Shown: piece after piece, positions 23,277 through 32,209 of the stretch
How positions within the stretch are numbered: position 1 is the first letter of the stretch
Layout: each line of letters begins with the position of its first letter
Source of the DNA: Candidatus Gallacutalibacter pullistercoris
GTDB taxonomy: Bacteria; Bacillota; Clostridia; Oscillospirales; Acutalibacteraceae
DNA: 40,069 nucleotides
NCBI GenBank assembly: GCA_018710915.1
Contig: DVIY01000220.1
Location: 1 to 40,069, forward strand
Reading direction: 5' to 3'
Position numbers and translations under genes: made by a program
Notes under the pieces: generated by a model
What the model saw: the letters and a program-made list of their open reading frames with translations, nothing else
The model's database searches: none
What the model was told of the DNA's origin: nothing

Positions 23277-24587
23277 ATGGAGCTGACCGTTATCGGGGCA
23301 GGGCTCGCCGGTTGTGAGGCCGCATGGCAGGCTGCACAAATGGGCGTGCCTGTCCGTTTGATTGAAATGAAACCGGAAAAACGCACACCGGCCCATCAAA
23401 GCCCCCTGTTTGCAGAGCTTATCTGCTCCAATTCCCTCAAGGCTGCCCGGCTGGAAAGCGCCGCGGGGATGCTGAAAGAGGAAATGCGTCGGTTCGGCTC
23501 GCTGCTAATGGCCTGTGCCGACCAGTGCGCCGTCCCCGCAGGCGGCGCTTTAGCTGTGGACCGGGTGGAATTTGCCAAAATGGCCACTGAAAAGATAGAA
23601 GCCCATCCGCTGATTACCGTTGTCCACGAAGAGGTTACAAAAATCCCGAAGGAGGGCTGTGTGGTCATCGCTACCGGCCCCCTCACCGCAGATGCGCTGG
23701 CAGAGGATATCTTCAAAATGTGCGGCGGCGGGTTGAGCTTTTTTGATGCGGCTGCCCCCATTGTCACAGCAGAAAGCCTTGACCGTTCTCTGTGTTTTGC
23801 CGCTTCCCGCTATGATAAGGGCGAGGATGACGCATATCTCAATTGCCCCATGAACAAAGAGGAATATGAAGCCTTCTATGACGCGCTGGTAAATGCCGAG
23901 CGCGCCCCGGTACACGATTTTGATGTGGCGAACCCCAAGGTTTATGAAGGCTGTATGCCGGTGGAAGTGATGGCACAGCGGGGAAAGGATACCCTGCGGT
24001 TCGGGCCGCTAAAACCGGTGGGGCTGCGCGACCCCCGCACCGGGCACCGTCCCTGGGCCGTGGTGCAGCTGCGCCGGGAGAATGCAGAAGGGACGCTGTA
24101 TAATCTGGTGGGCTTCCAGACCAATTTGAAATTTGGCGAGCAGAAGCGGGTGTTCGGGATGATTCCCGGCTTGCAGGATGCGGAAATCGTCCGCTATGGC
24201 GTGATGCACCGCAACACGTTTTTAAAATCGCCGGGCTTCCTCTCGGCAGATTACAGCGTAAAATCCCGGCCGGAGCTGTTCTTTGCCGGGCAGATTACCG
24301 GTGTGGAGGGCTATATGGAGTCCGCTTCCTCCGGGATTTTGGCAGGCAGAAATGCCGCTGCCCATTTGCTTGGAAAAAAGCGGCTGATTCTTCCTCGTGA
24401 AACCATGATGGGTGCGCTGGCAGATTATGTGGCCAACAGCCCCACCAAAGACTTTCAGCCCATGGGCGCAAACTTTGGCGTCCTGCCGCCCATCGAACCC
24501 CATATCCGGGACAAGCGTTCCCGTTATGCAGCCTTATCACAAAGAGGGCTTACTATGGTTTCGGAGATTCTCTCCCATCAAGAATAA
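23277..24587 (+). CDS. trmFO: FADH2- and methylene-THF-dependent tRNA (uracil-54-C5)-methyltransferase
   Basis: The 436-residue flavoprotein opens with the FAD dinucleotide-binding motif TVIGAGLAGCEAAWQAA, then the family-specific RTPAHQSPLFAELICSNSLKA. It ends with GQITGVEGYMESASSGILAG and AAHLLG, the GidA-like flavin contact. It makes ribothymidine at position 54 of tRNAs, using methylenetetrahydrofolate as carbon donor and FADH2 as reductant, the route used by most Firmicutes. ATG 23277 lies behind AAAGGAG. The gene commonly follows topA in this phylum; here the structured repeat lies between. Confidence 0.97.
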   Translation: MELTVIGAGLAGCEAAWQAAQMGVPVRLIEMKPEKRTPAHQSPLFAELICSNSLKAARLESAAGMLKEEMRRFGSLLMACADQCAVPAGGALAVDRVEFAKMATEKIEAHPLITVVHEEVTKIPKEGCVVIATGPLTADALAEDIFKMCGGGLSFFDAAAPIVTAESLDRSLCFAASRYDKGEDDAYLNCPMNKEEYEAFYDALVNAERAPVHDFDVANPKVYEGCMPVEVMAQRGKDTLRFGPLKPVGLRDPRTGHRPWAVVQLRRENAEGTLYNLVGFQTNLKFGEQKRVFGMIPGLQDAEIVRYGVMHRNTFLKSPGFLSADYSVKSRPELFFAGQITGVEGYMESASSGILAGRNAAAHLLGKKRLILPRETMMGALADYVANSPTKDFQPMGANFGVLPPIEPHIRDKRSRYAALSQRGLTMVSEILSHQE

Positions 24588-24633
24588 AAGAAATTGTCCG
24601 GCCAAAGCTTGCCGGTGAAATGAGGTGTTTGCA

Positions 24634-25659
24634 GTGAAAATCATCGTAGACGCATTTGGAGGGGACAACGCCCCCCTGGAAATCCTGAAAGGCTGCCAGA
24701 TGGCAGTGGAAGAGCTGGATATCGACATTCTGCTCACGGGCAGCGAGAAGGTGATTCGTCAGGTAGCAGCGGAAAATAATATTTCCCTAAACCGTATGGA
24801 GATTGCTGATGCACCGGACGTGATTACCATGGACGATTCCCCCAAGAGCATTATGAAAGAAAAAAGCGGCTGCTCCTTGGCAGAGGGCCTGCGCCGGTTG
24901 GCTGCCGGAGACGGTGACGCCTTTGTTTCTTCCGGAAACAGCGGCGCGCTGGTATTCGGTGCTAACATGATTGTGAAGCGCATTAAGGGCGTAAAGCGTG
25001 TGGCGTTTGCTCCGGTAATGCCCAAGGATGAGGGTTTCTTTATGCTGATTGACGGCGGTGCCAATGTGGAGTGTCGTCCCGAAATGCTCCAGCAGTTCGC
25101 CATGATGGGTTCGGCTTATATGGAGCATGTGATGGGTGTGAAAAATCCCCGTGTTGCACTGGCCAATGTGGGCACCGAAGACCACAAGGGCGGCGAACTC
25201 CAGCTGGAGGCTTTCGAGCTTTTGAAAAATACGCCGGTGAATTTTGTCGGCAATATTGAAGCAAGAGATATTCCTGTAGACGCTGGCGACGTGATTGTGT
25301 GCGACGGCTTTACCGGAAACATCATTTTGAAGCTGTATGAAGGCGTTGCTTTGACTTTGATGAAGAAGATTAAGAATGTCTTTACCAAGAGCACGAAAAA
25401 CAAGCTGGCGGCTGCTTTGATTTTGAACGATATGAAGGAGCTCAAAAAGCAGGTGGACTATAACGAGTATGGCGGCGCACCGATTATGGGTGCAGCAAAA
25501 CCTGTATTCAAAGCCCATGGCAGTGCCAAGGCGCAGACCTTTAAAAATGCACTTCGGCTGACAAAAGCCTATGTAGAGGGCGATGTGGTGAGTAAAATTA
25601 CCCGTTCTGTACAGGAAATGAAGACTGCCGAAACCACAGCTGAAGGAGGTCAGGCATGA
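24634..25659 (+). CDS. plsX: Phosphate acyltransferase PlsX
   Basis: GTG 24634 follows GAGGTG by seven bases and gives the family's N-terminus (M)KIIVDAFGGDNAP; an alternative start at 24625 overlaps that site. The 341-residue cytosolic enzyme makes acyl-phosphate from acyl-ACP for PlsY. Typical stretches are SSGNSGALVFGANMIVKRIKGVKR, NVGTEDHKG, NFVGNIEARDIP and VCDGFTGNIILKLYEG. Its stop overlaps the rnc start by four bases. The fabD, fabG and acpP genes that often sit between plsX and rnc are absent. Confidence 0.96.
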   Translation: MKIIVDAFGGDNAPLEILKGCQMAVEELDIDILLTGSEKVIRQVAAENNISLNRMEIADAPDVITMDDSPKSIMKEKSGCSLAEGLRRLAAGDGDAFVSSGNSGALVFGANMIVKRIKGVKRVAFAPVMPKDEGFFMLIDGGANVECRPEMLQQFAMMGSAYMEHVMGVKNPRVALANVGTEDHKGGELQLEAFELLKNTPVNFVGNIEARDIPVDAGDVIVCDGFTGNIILKLYEGVALTLMKKIKNVFTKSTKNKLAAALILNDMKELKKQVDYNEYGGAPIMGAAKPVFKAHGSAKAQTFKNALRLTKAYVEGDVVSKITRSVQEMKTAETTAEGGQA

Positions 25660-26351
25660 AGAATCTTCAGGAATTGGAAGAAAAAATCGGTTATCACTTT
25701 AAAGAGCCAACCTATATTATGACTGCGCTTACCCATTCCTCCTATGCCAATGAACATAAAGACGGCTGCAAGTGTAACGAGCGGCTGGAATTTTTGGGTG
25801 ACTCGGTGCTGGGCGTGGTGGTCGCCGACTACCTGTTCAAGCACCGCCCCGATTTGCCCGAAGGTGATTTGACCAAGATCCGCTCTTCGCTGGTGTGCGA
25901 AAAAGCACTGTGCGGTTACTCCAAACAGATGGGCGTGGGCGACTATCTGCGCCTGAGCCACGGCGAACGGAATTCCGGCGGAAGGACCCGCCCCAGTATT
26001 CTGGCCGATGCCTTTGAAGCGATTATTGCAGCGGTCTATATGGACGCCGGGGAAGAGCATGGCATGGAGGAAGCGCGGAAATTTATTCTCAAATATGTGC
26101 TGCCCGCGCTGAAAAGCGCCCGCCCCAAGGCATTCCGCGATTTCAAGACCGCTTTGCAGGAAATCATCCAGCAGAATCCCGAGGAGCGGCTGGAATATGT
26201 GCTCACCGGCGAGAGCGGCCCTGACCACAACAAGCACTTTACTGTGGAGGTCCACCTGAACAGCAACGTAATCGGCAAGGGCGGCGGACGCAGCAAAAAA
26301 GAAGCCGAGCAGCAGGCTGCCCGGGAAGCCTTGGAGCTGATGGGCTATTGA
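25656..26351 (+). CDS. rnc: Ribonuclease III
   Basis: The 231-residue enzyme has the RNase III signature NERLEFLGDSVL at 41-52, with catalytic residues E45, D49, D118 and E121 (ADAFEAIIAAVYMDAG) all present. A double-stranded RNA-binding domain fills the last 70 residues (DFKTALQEIIQ, VIGKGGGRSKKEAEQQAAREAL). It cuts double-stranded RNA such as rRNA precursors and long hairpins. The start overlaps the plsX stop (ATGA), with GAAGGAGG in front of it. Confidence 0.97.
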   Translation: MKNLQELEEKIGYHFKEPTYIMTALTHSSYANEHKDGCKCNERLEFLGDSVLGVVVADYLFKHRPDLPEGDLTKIRSSLVCEKALCGYSKQMGVGDYLRLSHGERNSGGRTRPSILADAFEAIIAAVYMDAGEEHGMEEARKFILKYVLPALKSARPKAFRDFKTALQEIIQQNPEERLEYVLTGESGPDHNKHFTVEVHLNSNVIGKGGGRSKKEAEQQAAREALELMGY

Positions 26352-27361
26352 GCCGGGGGAATGTAGCGGTTTTTGTGCCCCACAACGGCTGCCCGCATCA
26401 GTGCAGCTTTTGTGACCAGCGACGCATTACCGGGCAGCAAAAGCAGCCCGCGCCGGAGGAGGTGTGGGCGATTGCCCAAAAAGCTGCACAGACGCAGGAT
26501 GTTTCCCAGTGTGAGTTGGCTTTTTTCGGCGGCAGTTTTACGGCCATTGACCGGGATTATTTTTGTTCTCTGCTGGCGGTTGCCAAACGTGCCCGCGAGG
26601 AGCTTGGCTTTGCCGGAGTGCGCTGTTCCACCCGTCCCGACGCAATTGATGAAGAACGGCTGGTACTTTTAAAAGAACATGGATTTACCACCATCGAGCT
26701 GGGCGCGCAGTGTATGGATGATGCGGTGCTGCGCCGGAATGGTCGGGGGCATACCGTACAGGATGTACAGCATGCTTCTGCACAAATCCAGGATTTTGGC
26801 TTTTCTCTGGGGCTGCAAATGATGACGGGCCTGCCCGGTGCAGACGAGAGCATTGACCGGGAAACGGCTGCGGCGTTTGCCGCCATCCACCCCGATTTTG
26901 TGCGGATTTACCCTACGTTGGTGCTGCCGGGAACCCGCCTTGCCCAGTGGTATGAAGAGGGCAGCTATCGGCCGCAGACATTGCAGCAGGCAGTCGAGCT
27001 TTGCAGCGGCCTGCTGCTGTTTTTTGAAAAAGCGGATATCCCCGTCATCCGGCTGGGGCTGCACGATACCCCGGACTTACAGCAGCAGGTACTCGCAGGG
27101 CCTTATCATCCGGCTTTCCGGCAGCTCTGCGAGAGCCGTATTTTTTTGCGAAATACGCTTTCCCTTTTGGGCGAAAATTGCCGGAACAGCGGGGAAGAGG
27201 TGGTTCTGGCGGTGCATCCCAAGAGCATCTCCAATGCATTGGGGCAGAAAAGGGGCAATCTCACGGAACTGCAAAAGCGGGGCTGGCGAGTCCGGTTTGT
27301 GCAGGATGCTTCCGTTTTGCCGGGGCAGATAGAAAAAAGAGTCAACGAAAGGAAAAGGTGA
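26348..27361 (+). CDS. Elp3-like radical SAM protein
   Basis: A 337-residue radical-SAM protein with the cluster motif CPHQCSFCDQ at about residues 15-24, an N-terminal FFGGSFTAID stretch, GLQMMTGLPGADE and a C-terminal Radical_SAM_C region (IYPTLVLPGTRLA, RLGLHDTP). It resembles the clostridial Elp3-like protein commonly found before smc; reaction and substrate are not established. The start is set at TTG 26348, which overlaps the rnc stop, because the motif requires an N-terminus here and no ATG or GTG is available. Coupling to rnc would explain the weak ribosome site. The stop lies six bases before smc. Confidence 0.85.
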   Translation: MSRGNVAVFVPHNGCPHQCSFCDQRRITGQQKQPAPEEVWAIAQKAAQTQDVSQCELAFFGGSFTAIDRDYFCSLLAVAKRAREELGFAGVRCSTRPDAIDEERLVLLKEHGFTTIELGAQCMDDAVLRRNGRGHTVQDVQHASAQIQDFGFSLGLQMMTGLPGADESIDRETAAAFAAIHPDFVRIYPTLVLPGTRLAQWYEEGSYRPQTLQQAVELCSGLLLFFEKADIPVIRLGLHDTPDLQQQVLAGPYHPAFRQLCESRIFLRNTLSLLGENCRNSGEEVVLAVHPKSISNALGQKRGNLTELQKRGWRVRFVQDASVLPGQIEKRVNERKR

Positions 27362-27367
27362 AAAACC

Positions 27368-30300
27368 GTGCTGCTGAAGTCATTGGAATTACAGGGGTTC
27401 AAAACCTTTCCCGATAAAACAACGCTGCACTTTGAAGAGGGCATCACCGCAGTGGTAGGCCCCAATGGCAGCGGAAAAAGCAATATCAGCGACGCTATGC
27501 GGTGGGTGCTGGGCGAGCAGTCGGTGAAAACGCTGCGCTGCTCCAAAATGGAGGATGTGATTTTCAGCGGGACGCCGGCGCGAAAGCCGATGGGCTATGC
27601 AGAAATCACCCTGACCATCGACAACACCGGCCGGGAGCTTCATTTTGACGGGGATACCGTGGCGATTACCCGACGGTATTACCGTTCCGGAGAAAGCGAA
27701 TACATGATCAATAAAGCCGCCGTGCGCCTGCGCGATATCCACGAACTTTTTATGGATACCGGCCTTGGCCGCGACGGTTATTCCATCATCGGGCAAGGCA
27801 AGATTGACAGCATTGTGGCGGCCCGTTCTGAAGACCGCCGCGAAATTTTTGAAGAAGCCGCCGGGATTTCCCGTTTCCGTTACCGCAAAGAAGATGCGGA
27901 GCGCCAGCTGGCAAAGGCGGAAGAAAACCTGCTTCGCCTGCGTGATATCGTCTCTGAGCTGGAAAGCCGCATTAACCCGCTGCGCGAACAGGCGGAAAAG
28001 GCAGAACGTTTTCTCGCGCTGTCGCAGGAAAAGAAGACGCTGGAAATCGGCCTGTGGCTGGAAACTTTGAACCGTTCCGGCCGTGTGCTGCGTGAGCAGG
28101 AGGATAAAATCACGTTGGCGCAGTCCCAACAAGCAGACATTACCGGTGAGCTGGATGCGCTGGCCGCCCGGATTGAAGAAACCTATACCGCGATCAATAC
28201 CTGTTCTGTACAGATGGAAGAGCTGCGCAATCAAGCTGCTTCTGATGAAGAGAATGCTGCCCGGCTGGAAGGTGAAATTTCCGTGTTGGAAAACGATATC
28301 CACCACGCCCAGCAGGATATGGAGCGGATTCAGGACGAAATCCAGCGTTCTGCTTCTTCCCAAAAAAATCTGGATTGGGAAATTGCATCCCGCCAGACCG
28401 AAATGCAGGTGAAGGAGAAAGAAGCTCAGGCGCGTGAAACGGAGTTCCAGCAGGCAACCGAAAGTCTGAATGACTTGCGCCGCAGCGCCGACGAAGTTGC
28501 CCGGCAGGTAGACAGCCTTTCGGTGCAGTTGGCCGAAAAGAATACCGCGCTTTCTGAGGCGCGCGTGCAGGCAACTGGTGCAGAATCCACTGTGCGGGAA
28601 ATCACCGCCCGGCAAGGTTCGATTGAACAGACCCTTGCTGCCCGGCAGGAACAGGAAGCCAAAATACAGCGGGAGATTCTGGAAACAGAAGAGATGCTGC
28701 ATGCGGCAGATGGGCGGATGGAAAGCCTGCGTAATGCTGTGCGCGGGTATGAGATGCGCGTAGAGTCCCGCCGCAAAAAGGCAGAGGAACAGAAAAAGGT
28801 CAATGACCAGCTGCATCTGGACATTCAGGAGCAACTGCGCCGTGCGAAAATCCTCGAAGATCTGGAACGGAATCTGGAAGGCTTTGCACAGAGCGTCAAA
28901 GCTGTAATGAAAGAAGCGCATCGAGGAAATCTTTCCGGTATTCACGGGCCGCTTTCCCGCTTGTTCCGGGTTCCGCAGCAGTATGCAGTGGCCATTGAAA
29001 CCGCTATGGGTGCCGCCATGCAGAACATCGTCGTGGGAACGGAGCAGGATGCAAAAGCAGCTATCCGATTGCTGCAGCAGAGGGACGCAGGCCGTGCCAC
29101 GTTCTTGCCTCTTTCCACGATTCGCGGCAATCTGCTGGAAGAGCCTTCACTGGAAAATTGCCCTGGATTTGTCGGGGTGGCCGCTTCGCTGTGCAGCTGT
29201 GAGGAGGAATATGAGGGTGTACTCAATTCTGTGCTGGGAAGAATCGCGGTTGCCGAGGATTTGGACAGCGCCGTTGCGATTGCCCGGCGATTCCGCTACC
29301 GCTTCCGCATTGTCACGCTGGATGGTCAGGTGGTCAACGCCGGCGGCTCGCTGACCGGCGGTTCGCTGGCGAGAAATTCCGGCCTTTTAAGCCGCGCCTC
29401 CGAAATCGTCCGGCTCCGTGAAAAAGCCGCTGCCATGCAGCAGAAAGCGCAGAAAGATGCCGCCCGTCTAAAAGAGTTGAACGCAGAGGTTGCCGCTGCG
29501 CAGGCAGAGCTTTCTTCTTCCAAAGGAGACCTTTCTGCCGCGCAGGAAGAACGCTTTCAGATTGAAACTGAAAAAAAGCGCATGGAAACCGAGCTGCTCA
29601 CCGTCCGGCACCATATTGGGGAGCTATTGCAAGAGCAAAAAACAGCCGATACCCGCCTGCAAGCGCTGCGGCAGAAGTTAAAGGAAGCCCGGAAGCTGGA
29701 AGAAAGCCTTTCTGCAGAAATCGACAGGTTACAAGAAGAAATCCAGTCTGCTGTGGGCAATCGGGAAGATTTGTCCCGGCGCAGTGAAGAAGTCACCGCC
29801 CATTTGCAGGAAATCCGCATGGCGGCGCTTTCTGCCCAAAAAGACCGCGAAGCGCTGGAAAATACAGTCGAAGACCTGCGCCGCCGCAAGGAAGATTTTG
29901 CGGGAAGAATGGAAGAATTACGGGGGCAGATTGAGAAATCGAAAACCTCTATACAGGAATTTTCCCGGGAAATCGAAGACCGCCGCCATCAGGTGGAAGA
30001 GCGCAGGGAGTCGGCACAAAGCGCCCGCGAAAAGGCAGAGCTTGCCGGAAAACGCCGCGATGAGCTGGAAAAACGCTCTGGCGAGCTGAGAGCCAGCGAG
30101 CGGGACTATAACAACCAGCGCGAAAACCTGAGCCAGGAGCTTGCCCGGTTGGAAGAACGCCGCGACGGCCTGCAAAAGGAATATGACGGCATTATCAGCC
30201 GGTTGTGGGATGAATATGAGCTGACCCGTCGGGAAGCAGAACAAATCGGCATCCGCATTTCTGATGAAGGCGAAGCCAAGAAACGCTTGAACGAAATCAA

Positions 30301-30937
30301 GCTGAAAATCCGCGGCCTGGGCAGCGTCAATGTGGCGGCCATTGAGGAGTATCAGGAAGTATCCGAACGGTATGAATTCCTTATGGCACAGATTGAAGAC
30401 GTAGAGCACTCCAAAGAAGAGCTGGTACGGCTGATTCACGATTTAACCCGCCATATGCAGGAGCTGTTTACGGCCCGGTTCGATGAAATCAGCCGTCATT
30501 TTACCGGAATTTTCAAAGAATTATTTGGCGGAGGAACCGCTTCGCTGACGCTGACCGACCCCAGCGACGTGCTGCATTCGGGCATAGAGATTTCGGTGCA
30601 GCCGCCGGGAAAAATTGTCACGCATATCGAGTCGCTTTCCGGCGGTGAAATGGCGCTGGTGGCCATTTCGATTTACTTTGCCATTATGAAGGTCAGCCCG
30701 CCGCCGTTCTGTGTGCTGGATGAGATTGAGGCCGCGCTGGATGACGTAAACGTAACGCGGTTTGCCAATTACCTTCGGCGCATGAATCGGAATACCCAGT
30801 TTATCGCTATCACCCACCGCCGGGGCACCATGGAAGAAGCCGACGTGCTCTACGGTGTGACGATGCAGGACCAGGGCGTTTCCAAATTGCTGGAGCTGCG
30901 CAATACGGAAGATGGCGAGAAAATGGGCGCAATATAA
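27368..30937 (+). CDS. smc: Chromosome segregation protein SMC
   Basis: The 1189-residue protein starts at GTG 27368; the overlapping AAAGGAAAAGGTG is its ribosome site. The N-terminal head carries Walker A GPNGSGKSN (31-39) and FEEAAGISRFRYRK near 155. Long coiled coils flank a hinge at about 500-660 (LSGIHGPLSRLF, GRATFLPLSTIRG, GGSLTGGS). The C-terminal head has LSGGEMALVAISIYFA and the Walker B VLDEIEAALDD. It is full length with no frameshift. SMC forms the ScpAB-containing condensin loaded at ParB sites and organises the nucleoid. The position before ftsY is conserved. Confidence 0.98.
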   Translation: MLLKSLELQGFKTFPDKTTLHFEEGITAVVGPNGSGKSNISDAMRWVLGEQSVKTLRCSKMEDVIFSGTPARKPMGYAEITLTIDNTGRELHFDGDTVAITRRYYRSGESEYMINKAAVRLRDIHELFMDTGLGRDGYSIIGQGKIDSIVAARSEDRREIFEEAAGISRFRYRKEDAERQLAKAEENLLRLRDIVSELESRINPLREQAEKAERFLALSQEKKTLEIGLWLETLNRSGRVLREQEDKITLAQSQQADITGELDALAARIEETYTAINTCSVQMEELRNQAASDEENAARLEGEISVLENDIHHAQQDMERIQDEIQRSASSQKNLDWEIASRQTEMQVKEKEAQARETEFQQATESLNDLRRSADEVARQVDSLSVQLAEKNTALSEARVQATGAESTVREITARQGSIEQTLAARQEQEAKIQREILETEEMLHAADGRMESLRNAVRGYEMRVESRRKKAEEQKKVNDQLHLDIQEQLRRAKILEDLERNLEGFAQSVKAVMKEAHRGNLSGIHGPLSRLFRVPQQYAVAIETAMGAAMQNIVVGTEQDAKAAIRLLQQRDAGRATFLPLSTIRGNLLEEPSLENCPGFVGVAASLCSCEEEYEGVLNSVLGRIAVAEDLDSAVAIARRFRYRFRIVTLDGQVVNAGGSLTGGSLARNSGLLSRASEIVRLREKAAAMQQKAQKDAARLKELNAEVAAAQAELSSSKGDLSAAQEERFQIETEKKRMETELLTVRHHIGELLQEQKTADTRLQALRQKLKEARKLEESLSAEIDRLQEEIQSAVGNREDLSRRSEEVTAHLQEIRMAALSAQKDREALENTVEDLRRRKEDFAGRMEELRGQIEKSKTSIQEFSREIEDRRHQVEERRESAQSAREKAELAGKRRDELEKRSGELRASERDYNNQRENLSQELARLEERRDGLQKEYDGIISRLWDEYELTRREAEQIGIRISDEGEAKKRLNEIKLKIRGLGSVNVAAIEEYQEVSERYEFLMAQIEDVEHSKEELVRLIHDLTRHMQELFTARFDEISRHFTGIFKELFGGGTASLTLTDPSDVLHSGIEISVQPPGKIVTHIESLSGGEMALVAISIYFAIMKVSPPPFCVLDEIEAALDDVNVTRFANYLRRMNRNTQFIAITHRRGTMEEADVLYGVTMQDQGVSKLLELRNTEDGEKMGAI

Positions 30938-30963
30938 ATTCTGCTGATTTTACCGCAGAAGTG

Positions 30964-30972
30964 TGCTATACT
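30964..30972 (+). promoter_or_regulatory. Possible extended -10 promoter for ftsY
   Basis: TGC-TATACT (30964-30972) makes an extended -10 element 38 bases before the ftsY start. No good -35 is present. A small hairpin, TTCTGC with GCAGAA (30939-30960), lies just upstream. Confidence 0.45.
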
Positions 30973-31009
30973 ATAACAAACCGCCACCATTATGAATGGA
31001 GTGATTTGA

Positions 31010-31930
31010 ATGGGATTATTCAGTAAAATCAAGGAAGGCCTGAAAAAGACCCGTGAGAGCATCAGCTCCCAGATCAGCGGGATGCTGCGTTCCTTTACCA
31101 AAATTGACGAAGAGTTGTTTGAAGAGCTGGAAGAGCTGCTGGTGATGGGCGATGTGGGCGTCACCACTGCTGGGCATATCTGCGATACCCTGCGCCGCCG
31201 GGTGAAAGAAGAGGGAATCAAAGACCCCAACGCCATTATGGGTTTGTTGCAGGAAACCGTGGCCGAGATGATTCGCGGTGGGGAAGAATTGAACATCGGC
31301 ACTCGCCCCTCCATGATTCTGGTAATCGGCGTTAACGGTGCAGGTAAAACTACCACCATCGGCAAGCTGGCTTCCCGCCTGAAAGGGGAAGGGAAGCAGG
31401 TAATTCTGGGCGCGGCGGATACCTTCCGCGCTGCAGCCATTGAGCAGCTGGAAATCTGGAGCCAGCGGGCAGGCGTGCCCATGATTAAGCACGCCGAAGG
31501 CAGCGACCCGGCAGCCGTGGTGTTCGATACCATCGCGGCAGCAAAAGCCCGCGGCAGCGATGTGATTATCTGTGACACCGCCGGACGGCTGCACAACAAG
31601 AAAAACCTGATGGACGAGCTGGCAAAAATCAACCGCATCACCGACCGGGAGCTGCCCGGCTGTGATAAAGAGGTGCTGCTGGTGCTCGATGCCACTACCG
31701 GCCAGAACGGTGTGAACCAGGCACGGGAATTCAGCGCGGCGGCGGGAATTACCGGTATTGTGCTCACCAAGCTGGACGGCACTGCCAAAGGCGGCGTAGT
31801 ATTGGCGATTCGGGAAGAGCTGGGTCTGCCGGTGAAATTTATCGGTGTAGGCGAACAGGTAGACGACTTGCAGCCCTTTGACGCCGATGATTTTGCCCGT
31901 GCGCTGTTTGAGCGGGACGACCGCTGGTAA
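31010..31930 (+). CDS. ftsY: Signal recognition particle receptor FtsY
   Basis: The 306-residue SRP GTPase has a helical N domain (about 1-95) and a G domain with GVNGAGKTT at 107-115, DTFRAAA, DTAGRLHNKKNL and TKLDGTAKGG. It lacks the long acidic A domain of the E. coli protein, as is normal in Firmicutes, and starts with a short amphipathic helix (GLFSKIKEGLKK) that can touch the membrane. It receives ribosomes bound to SRP for insertion of membrane proteins. It follows smc by 72 bases. The third structured repeat begins 16 bases after the stop. Confidence 0.98.
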   Translation: MGLFSKIKEGLKKTRESISSQISGMLRSFTKIDEELFEELEELLVMGDVGVTTAGHICDTLRRRVKEEGIKDPNAIMGLLQETVAEMIRGGEELNIGTRPSMILVIGVNGAGKTTTIGKLASRLKGEGKQVILGAADTFRAAAIEQLEIWSQRAGVPMIKHAEGSDPAAVVFDTIAAAKARGSDVIICDTAGRLHNKKNLMDELAKINRITDRELPGCDKEVLLVLDATTGQNGVNQAREFSAAAGITGIVLTKLDGTAKGGVVLAIREELGLPVKFIGVGEQVDDLQPFDADDFARALFERDDRW

Positions 31931-31946
31931 GCGGGGAAAGAAAACA

Positions 31947-32164
31947 GTACGCGTGGAGAAAGCCTACAAAAAGCAGTATCTACCCCGCGGATATACGGAT
32001 TCCAAAGGGGCTTAGTCCCTTTGGCGAGGGGGTTAGGGGGCGAGAAGCCCCCAATCGTCCGTCGCAACGGACGAAATTTTTATACATCCAACAACGCGGG
32101 AAGAGGTGAGAAAACTGTCCGGTGGACAGTTTTCGAGGGGAAACCCACGTCTGGGGTTTTCCCT
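31947..32164 (+). repeat. Five-hairpin structured repeat, copy C
   Basis: This 218-bp copy lies in the 279-base ftsY-rdgB gap. Its order is: leader CGCGTGGAGAAAGC and TACCCCGCGGATATA; H1 32002-32024 (CCAAAGGG arms); linker GCGAGGGGGTTA; H2 32036-32052 (GGGGGC, loop GAGAA); H3 32055-32074 (TCGTCCGT, loop CGCA); H4 32111-32133 (AAAACTGTCC, loop GGT, perfect); H5 32136-32164 (AGGGGAAACCC arms, one G-T pair). H1, H4 and H5 arms differ in sequence from copies A and B yet remain complementary. There is no tandem 65-bp unit in front. It ends 45 bases before rdgB. Confidence 0.85.
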
Positions 32165-32209
32165 ATAAAACTTTCTGCTTTCGAAAAATTGATTTCCTGG
32201 AGGTTCCCC

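Noticed and set aside
27389-28945. 518-codon open frame on the minus strand opposite smc
   Set aside because: Shadow of the SMC N-terminal half; low-complexity product rich in F, H and L with no motif.
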